Shown one piece after another: positions 60,768 to 64,000 of a stretch of DNA of 64,000 nt. This DNA comes from JAJCYX01 sp965243825 (GTDB lineage Bacteria; Chloroflexota; Dehalococcoidia; Lucifugimonadales; Lucifugimonadaceae), in contig CBDEVT010000001.1 in NCBI GenBank assembly GCA_965243825.1, positions 2,046,001 to 2,110,000 on the forward strand, given 5' to 3'. A program made the translations under genes and the position numbers. Numbering within the stretch: the first letter of the stretch is position 1; each line of letters starts with the position of its first letter. Below the pieces are notes generated by a model that saw nothing but the letters and a program-made list of their open reading frames with translations, was not told where the DNA came from and did no database searches.

Positions 60768-61819
60768 GCCCCTGCATTGACCTCGTCTTCGCTCTGCGGC
60801 GTTTCGGGAGTTGCGATTGTCGCCTTCGTGTAATCGTGGCTGGCGAACCATGTCGCTGAGCGAAGTAGCGACTCTGTAGCCGGCCTCGTTGGCAGGCCAA
60901 GTTCTATCACAGCTTTCTGGGTATTGACGAGCATCGGGTGCCGGGCAACTTTGAGGCCTTCGACCGGGATATACGGCTCACGGCGGAGTAGTTTGCCTTC
61001 TATGAGCGTGTCGACTGCACCTATTGCCAAAGCGAAGCCGAACGGAACGCGAATTGGAGTTCGTCGCAGACGTGTTACTGAGGCGAGCAAATCATAGATC
61101 TCGCGCAAGGTGAGGTTCTCTGAACCGAGGATATAGCGCTCCTTTGCCTTGCCTTTTTCGAATGCCAGGAGATGACCTGCTGCAACATCTTCAATGTCTG
61201 CCACATTCACAGCGGTATTTACGTATCCGGGAAATCTGCGGTTAAGGAACTCCAGCACAATTCGACCTGTAGGTGTCGGGCGGGCATCACCGGGGCCAAA
61301 TGGAGCGGTCGGGTTTGTCACGACGACTTCGAATCCAGTGTCACTTAACGCCAGGGCAGTCTGTTCTGCCATCAGCTTTGAGCGTTTGTAGTGCCCCGGG
61401 AGATCATCAACGCTGGCCACAGCGGATTCATCTGCAATTTTGCCGGCGCCAGGCCACTTCAATGTGGCGACGGTACTGGTGAGAACCACACGTGGAACTG
61501 ACGCAGCTTTTGCCGCCCTGAAAAGTCGTTCTGTTCCGTCGACATTAACCCGATAGGTCTGGGAGGGATTTCTGTGCCAGTACGAGTACACCGCGGCGAC
61601 GTGGAACACTCCATCGACACCTTCGACCGCGGTACGCAGGGAAGATTGGTTTTCAAGATCGCCAGTGATGGGTTCAATTCTGTCAGCGGCATTGCCCGAT
61701 GGAATCCTGTTTTGACTCTCTGGTCTGACCAGGGCTCTGACAGAGTGACCGGCCTGCAGTAGATGGCGCGTGACGGCTCCACCAACGAATCCGGTAGCTC
61801 CCGTTACCAGGAACTTCAC
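60764..61819 (-). CDS. hpnA: Hopanoid-associated sugar epimerase-like protein HpnA
   Basis: A 351-residue extended SDR, dihydroflavonol-reductase-like. It begins FLVTGATGFVGGAVTRHLL, has FHVAAVYSYWHRNPSQTYRV, and the catalytic YKRSK in LPGHYKRSKLMAEQ. HpnA lies in many hopanoid operons, but its exact reaction is not established. The start is GTG, overlapping hpnG by four bases. Confidence 0.88.
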   Translation of the reverse strand: MKFLVTGATGFVGGAVTRHLLQAGHSVRALVRPESQNRIPSGNAADRIEPITGDLENQSSLRTAVEGVDGVFHVAAVYSYWHRNPSQTYRVNVDGTERLFRAAKAASVPRVVLTSTVATLKWPGAGKIADESAVASVDDLPGHYKRSKLMAEQTALALSDTGFEVVVTNPTAPFGPGDARPTPTGRIVLEFLNRRFPGYVNTAVNVADIEDVAAGHLLAFEKGKAKERYILGSENLTLREIYDLLASVTRLRRTPIRVPFGFALAIGAVDTLIEGKLLRREPYIPVEGLKVARHPMLVNTQKAVIELGLPTRPATESLLRSATWFASHDYTKATIATPETPQSEDEVNAGA

Positions 61820-62643
61820 GGCGCAACTTCACTTTCGATTCCCTGTACTGGCCACTCACCCGCAGCGGTCATTTCGGCTGAGAACTCGGCGAAGAATTCT
61901 GTCAGGGATCGACGAGCTCTCGCAGCTGCGCGTCCAAGTCCGAGCAACGACCCAACTTCAAATGGATTGCGTGCGGCGTAACGAAGTGCGGGTACAACTC
62001 TGCTGGGGTTGGGTGTCTGTCCGATATTGCTCACAAGGTCGGGGAGGTCCATATCGGCAGTGTCGATGATCGCTCTAATTGCGACGAATGGAACTTCCCG
62101 GTCTGCAGCGACCTCACAGACAACAAAACTTTCCATGTCTACACAGGCGCCACCAAGAGCTGTACCGATCCAGCGTTTCATACCGGCGGTCTTGGCAATC
62201 GTTGGCAGATTAACGATTGGGCCTTGCTCGAAGTCGATGCCCGCGACCTCAACGGCATTCCGGGCGGCTCCGAGCAAATAGCGATCAGGTATTAGAGGAT
62301 CTCCAAGTTGGTCCTCGTCCCAGTAAAACGGAGATCCGTCGAGTCGAAATAGACGGGTTCCAAGTACCAGATCGCCCTGTTGCAAGGTGTCCAGGGCACC
62401 TCCGCCAAACCCGATCGACATCATCGCTTTCGGATCGAACTCTTCGAAGGCCCAGCGAGTTGCATTTGTAGCTCGTTCGCGGCCAGTACCAGTCAGAACA
62501 ATGCCCGTTTCCAGGCTGTTCGTCTCAACGTCAGGCCTGGATCGGTATGCGAGCACTCCTTCTGGGCTGGAGACCGTTTCGAAGTCGCCCGCGCGCAGGA
62601 TTCCACTCACTTCATCAGACAGTGCTGCGGTTAGAAGTAGCAT
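61816..62643 (-). CDS. hpnG: Adenosylhopane nucleoside phosphorylase HpnG
   Basis: A 275-residue phosphorylase of the MTA/SAH-nucleosidase fold, removing adenine from adenosylhopane. It has LTGTGRERATNATRWAF, the phosphate/ribose loop MSIGFGGGALD, DMESFVVCEVAADREVPF with the base-contacting region, and AIRAIIDTADMDLPD. It starts 44 bases after hpnH ends and overlaps hpnA. Confidence 0.9.
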   Translation of the reverse strand: MLLLTAALSDEVSGILRAGDFETVSSPEGVLAYRSRPDVETNSLETGIVLTGTGRERATNATRWAFEEFDPKAMMSIGFGGGALDTLQQGDLVLGTRLFRLDGSPFYWDEDQLGDPLIPDRYLLGAARNAVEVAGIDFEQGPIVNLPTIAKTAGMKRWIGTALGGACVDMESFVVCEVAADREVPFVAIRAIIDTADMDLPDLVSNIGQTPNPSRVVPALRYAARNPFEVGSLLGLGRAAARARRSLTEFFAEFSAEMTAAGEWPVQGIESEVAP

Positions 62644-62687
62644 AGCCGTGGTTCGTTGCCGGGTTCTGGTGCCAGGCCACCGCTCCG

Positions 62688-63728
62688 CTAGCCAGCAGTG
62701 ATGCCGCTTTTAACCACAGCCCCGGATCGAACCAGCTTGGCCGCTGCCTTAGGGCTAGACATCGCCTCAAAGATCGTCGTCGACTCGAAGCCGCAGTGCA
62801 TCATGCAGTTTGCACAGCGTGGATCTTTCTCAGGGCTGCCGTACTTGTCCCACACGTCGTCGGCCATCAATTCGCCAAGTTCCTGTGTGTGCCCATCTGC
62901 CAGTGGATAGCAAGGATTACGCCAGCCCATGATCGTATATGTCGGGTTGGTCCAGGCTGTACATGAACTGTATGACCGCTCACCTCGAAGGAACTGTAAG
63001 TAGAGCGGGTTATTGTAGAGGCGAATCTTCTTGGTCTTCTCCGGGTCAAGTACCTCTTTGAAGATGTTTATCGCCTGTTGTTTCTTAAGGAAGAGCTGCT
63101 GGTTCGGCACAGTCTCATAGTCGTAACCTGCTGTAACCATGGCTCCTTCGAAGCCCATCTCCGTGGTCTTCTCCCATAGCTCGTGCAGGTCGTCGGCATC
63201 AGAACCTGAGAAGAGTGTTGTATTGCTGCAAACCCGATAGCCTTTTTCAAGTGCTTTTTCAGACATCTTCATTGCTATCTGGTAGACGCCCTTACGGGAG
63301 ACCGCAACATCGTGCCGTTCACCGGTGCCGTCGAGGTGAACAACCCAGGCAAAGTACTTGGACGGCGGTATCTGCTGCATCATCTTGCCCATCGTCAGGC
63401 CGTTAGTGCAGACGTAGACGAACTTCTTCTTGGCCACTAACTTTTCGACGAGTTCAGGCAGATGCGGCCAGATTGTCGGTTCACCACCGGCAATGGAGAC
63501 GACGGGGGTGTTCGCCTCATCCACGGCCTTCATGCACTCTTCGACGGTCAATTGGCGGTGGATGACAGATTCATATTCACGGATACGACCGCAGCCTTCG
63601 CACGCCAGATTGCATGCCTCTAGCGGCTCAAGCATCGTAACGAGAGGAAAGCGCTTTCTACGTTTAATGAACTTGTTGTAGAAGAGGTACCAGCCGACTT
63701 TGACCGCAAGTTCCTTTGGCCTGGCCAT
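62688..63728 (-). CDS. hpnH: Radical-SAM adenosylhopane synthase HpnH
   Basis: A 346-residue radical-SAM enzyme attaching 5'-deoxyadenosine to hopene, the first side-chain step. The 4Fe-4S site is ACNLACEGCGRI, the SAM loop is SIAGGEPTIWPHL, and a C-terminal Cys set (DPRCANCMMHCGFE) completes the family pattern. The N-terminal membrane-associated helix (LAVKVGWYLFYNKFI) is typical. First complete gene of the hopanoid operon in the window. Confidence 0.95.
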   Translation of the reverse strand: MARPKELAVKVGWYLFYNKFIKRRKRFPLVTMLEPLEACNLACEGCGRIREYESVIHRQLTVEECMKAVDEANTPVVSIAGGEPTIWPHLPELVEKLVAKKKFVYVCTNGLTMGKMMQQIPPSKYFAWVVHLDGTGERHDVAVSRKGVYQIAMKMSEKALEKGYRVCSNTTLFSGSDADDLHELWEKTTEMGFEGAMVTAGYDYETVPNQQLFLKKQQAINIFKEVLDPEKTKKIRLYNNPLYLQFLRGERSYSSCTAWTNPTYTIMGWRNPCYPLADGHTQELGELMADDVWDKYGSPEKDPRCANCMMHCGFESTTIFEAMSSPKAAAKLVRSGAVVKSGITAG

Positions 63729-63816
63729 CTGACCAATCTCCTTCTTACGTCCCTACAAGTCTCGCCAGGAGACGCGATGCTGATCGGGATGTCCCAAACT
63801 TCAACGGATCCATGCG

Positions 63817-64000
63817 CTAACTGGTCCGGATCAGCAGGAATTCTCCCAAATCTTCAAGGTCCCTGGCGGTTTCACCCGCAAGATCAAGTGACTGTAACAC
63901 GGTGCGCGCGCGATTCCATCTTTCGTCAGCGAGTGATTGGCAGTAATCCTGGGTACTCAGGTCCTCCATCACCTGCAACGCATCTTCCACATCGTCACCA
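63817..64000 (-). CDS. Probable polyprenyl (farnesyl) diphosphate synthase, C-terminus
   Basis: Only the last 60 codons are in the window; the gene continues past the right edge. The end reads as two helices (YCQSLADERWNRARTVLQSL; ARDLEDLGEFLLIR), which resembles the C-terminal helices of trans-prenyl synthases that end in a hydrophobic EFLLxR-type stretch. Position upstream of the hopanoid genes supports supply of farnesyl diphosphate. None of the DDxxD motifs are in view, so the call rests on the tail and context. Confidence 0.5.
   Translation of the reverse strand, partial: GDDVEDALQVMEDLSTQDYCQSLADERWNRARTVLQSLDLAGETARDLEDLGEFLLIRTS

Noticed and set aside
1..64000. Search for tRNA, rRNA, CRISPR, insertion sequences and prophage
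   Set aside because: Gaps between genes are short and none showed cloverleaf, repeat-spacer or transposase features. Absence is by eye, not by tool.

Overview
The window is about 64 kb of gene-dense bacterial DNA of moderate GC. It most resembles a member of the Chloroflexota, probably a free-living aerobic Dehalococcoidia or SAR202-type lineage. That assignment is inferred from gene content, not from a marker gene. The evidence is an alternative complex III (ACIII) operon joined to cytochrome c maturation genes, several lipoproteins with Pro/Thr/Ser-rich linkers, a nickel superoxide dismutase, a DUF2277 protein, a mandelate-racemase/enolase-family enzyme, hydroxypyruvate-isomerase-like paralogs, and a hopanoid operon. 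I saw no rRNA, tRNA, CRISPR array, insertion sequence or prophage.

Layout. 0-9.3 kb: sugar and sugar-acid metabolism (partial FAD glycerol-3-phosphate dehydrogenase, gluconokinase, CBS protein, gnd-zwf operon, HAD phosphatase, two hydroxypyruvate-isomerase-like proteins flanking a 26-codon membrane ORF, amidase). 9.4-14.4 kb: receiver-like protein, three SDRs (one without its catalytic Tyr and Lys), and a glycosidase-like lipoprotein. 14.4-27.7 kb: one minus-strand run with ACIII genes first (small membrane protein, ActA, split ActB, two NrfD-like subunits, ActD, ActE), then ccmH, ccmF, a CcmI-like gene, a beta-domain membrane protein and a TlpA thioredoxin. A promoter with a perfect TTGACA lies just upstream. 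27.9-39.5 kb: a TrpB2-like protein lacking its PLP lysine, E1 alpha/beta of a 2-oxoacid or acetoin dehydrogenase, a His-rich metal-binding lipoprotein pair, DUF2277, and two further thiamine-diphosphate enzymes. 39.6-44.6 kb: cupin, enolase-superfamily enzyme, NiSOD with its maturation protease, arsenate reductase with an aquaglyceroporin, and a second aquaporin. 44.7-50.0 kb: a tetrapyrrole operon ahbAB-sirC-hemC-cobA/hemD-hemB that points to the siroheme route of heme synthesis. 50.1-54.7 kb: a sugar or hydroxy-acid cassette (2-hydroxyacid dehydrogenase, FGGY kinase, class II aldolase, small beta protein, epimerase). 54.8-64 kb: hopanoid operon hpnH-hpnG-hpnA-shc-yjbQ-hpnC-hpnD-hpnE, preceded by the C-terminus of a probable polyprenyl synthase.

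How it fits together. Gluconokinase, Zwf and Gnd supply the oxidative pentose phosphate route. The heme operon and Ccm genes supply c-type hemes to the pentaheme and monoheme subunits of ACIII, which replaces the bc1 complex as quinol oxidase. Polyprenyl synthase, HpnCDE and Shc make hopene, and HpnH and HpnG start the ribosyl side chain. The most unexpected items are the TrpB2-like protein with Glu at the PLP-lysine position, the transketolase-like protein with an altered thiamine-diphosphate motif, the SDR without Tyr/Lys, the fused AhbA-AhbB, and the tiny membrane ORF. I found no wholly new multi-gene system that I can name with confidence.
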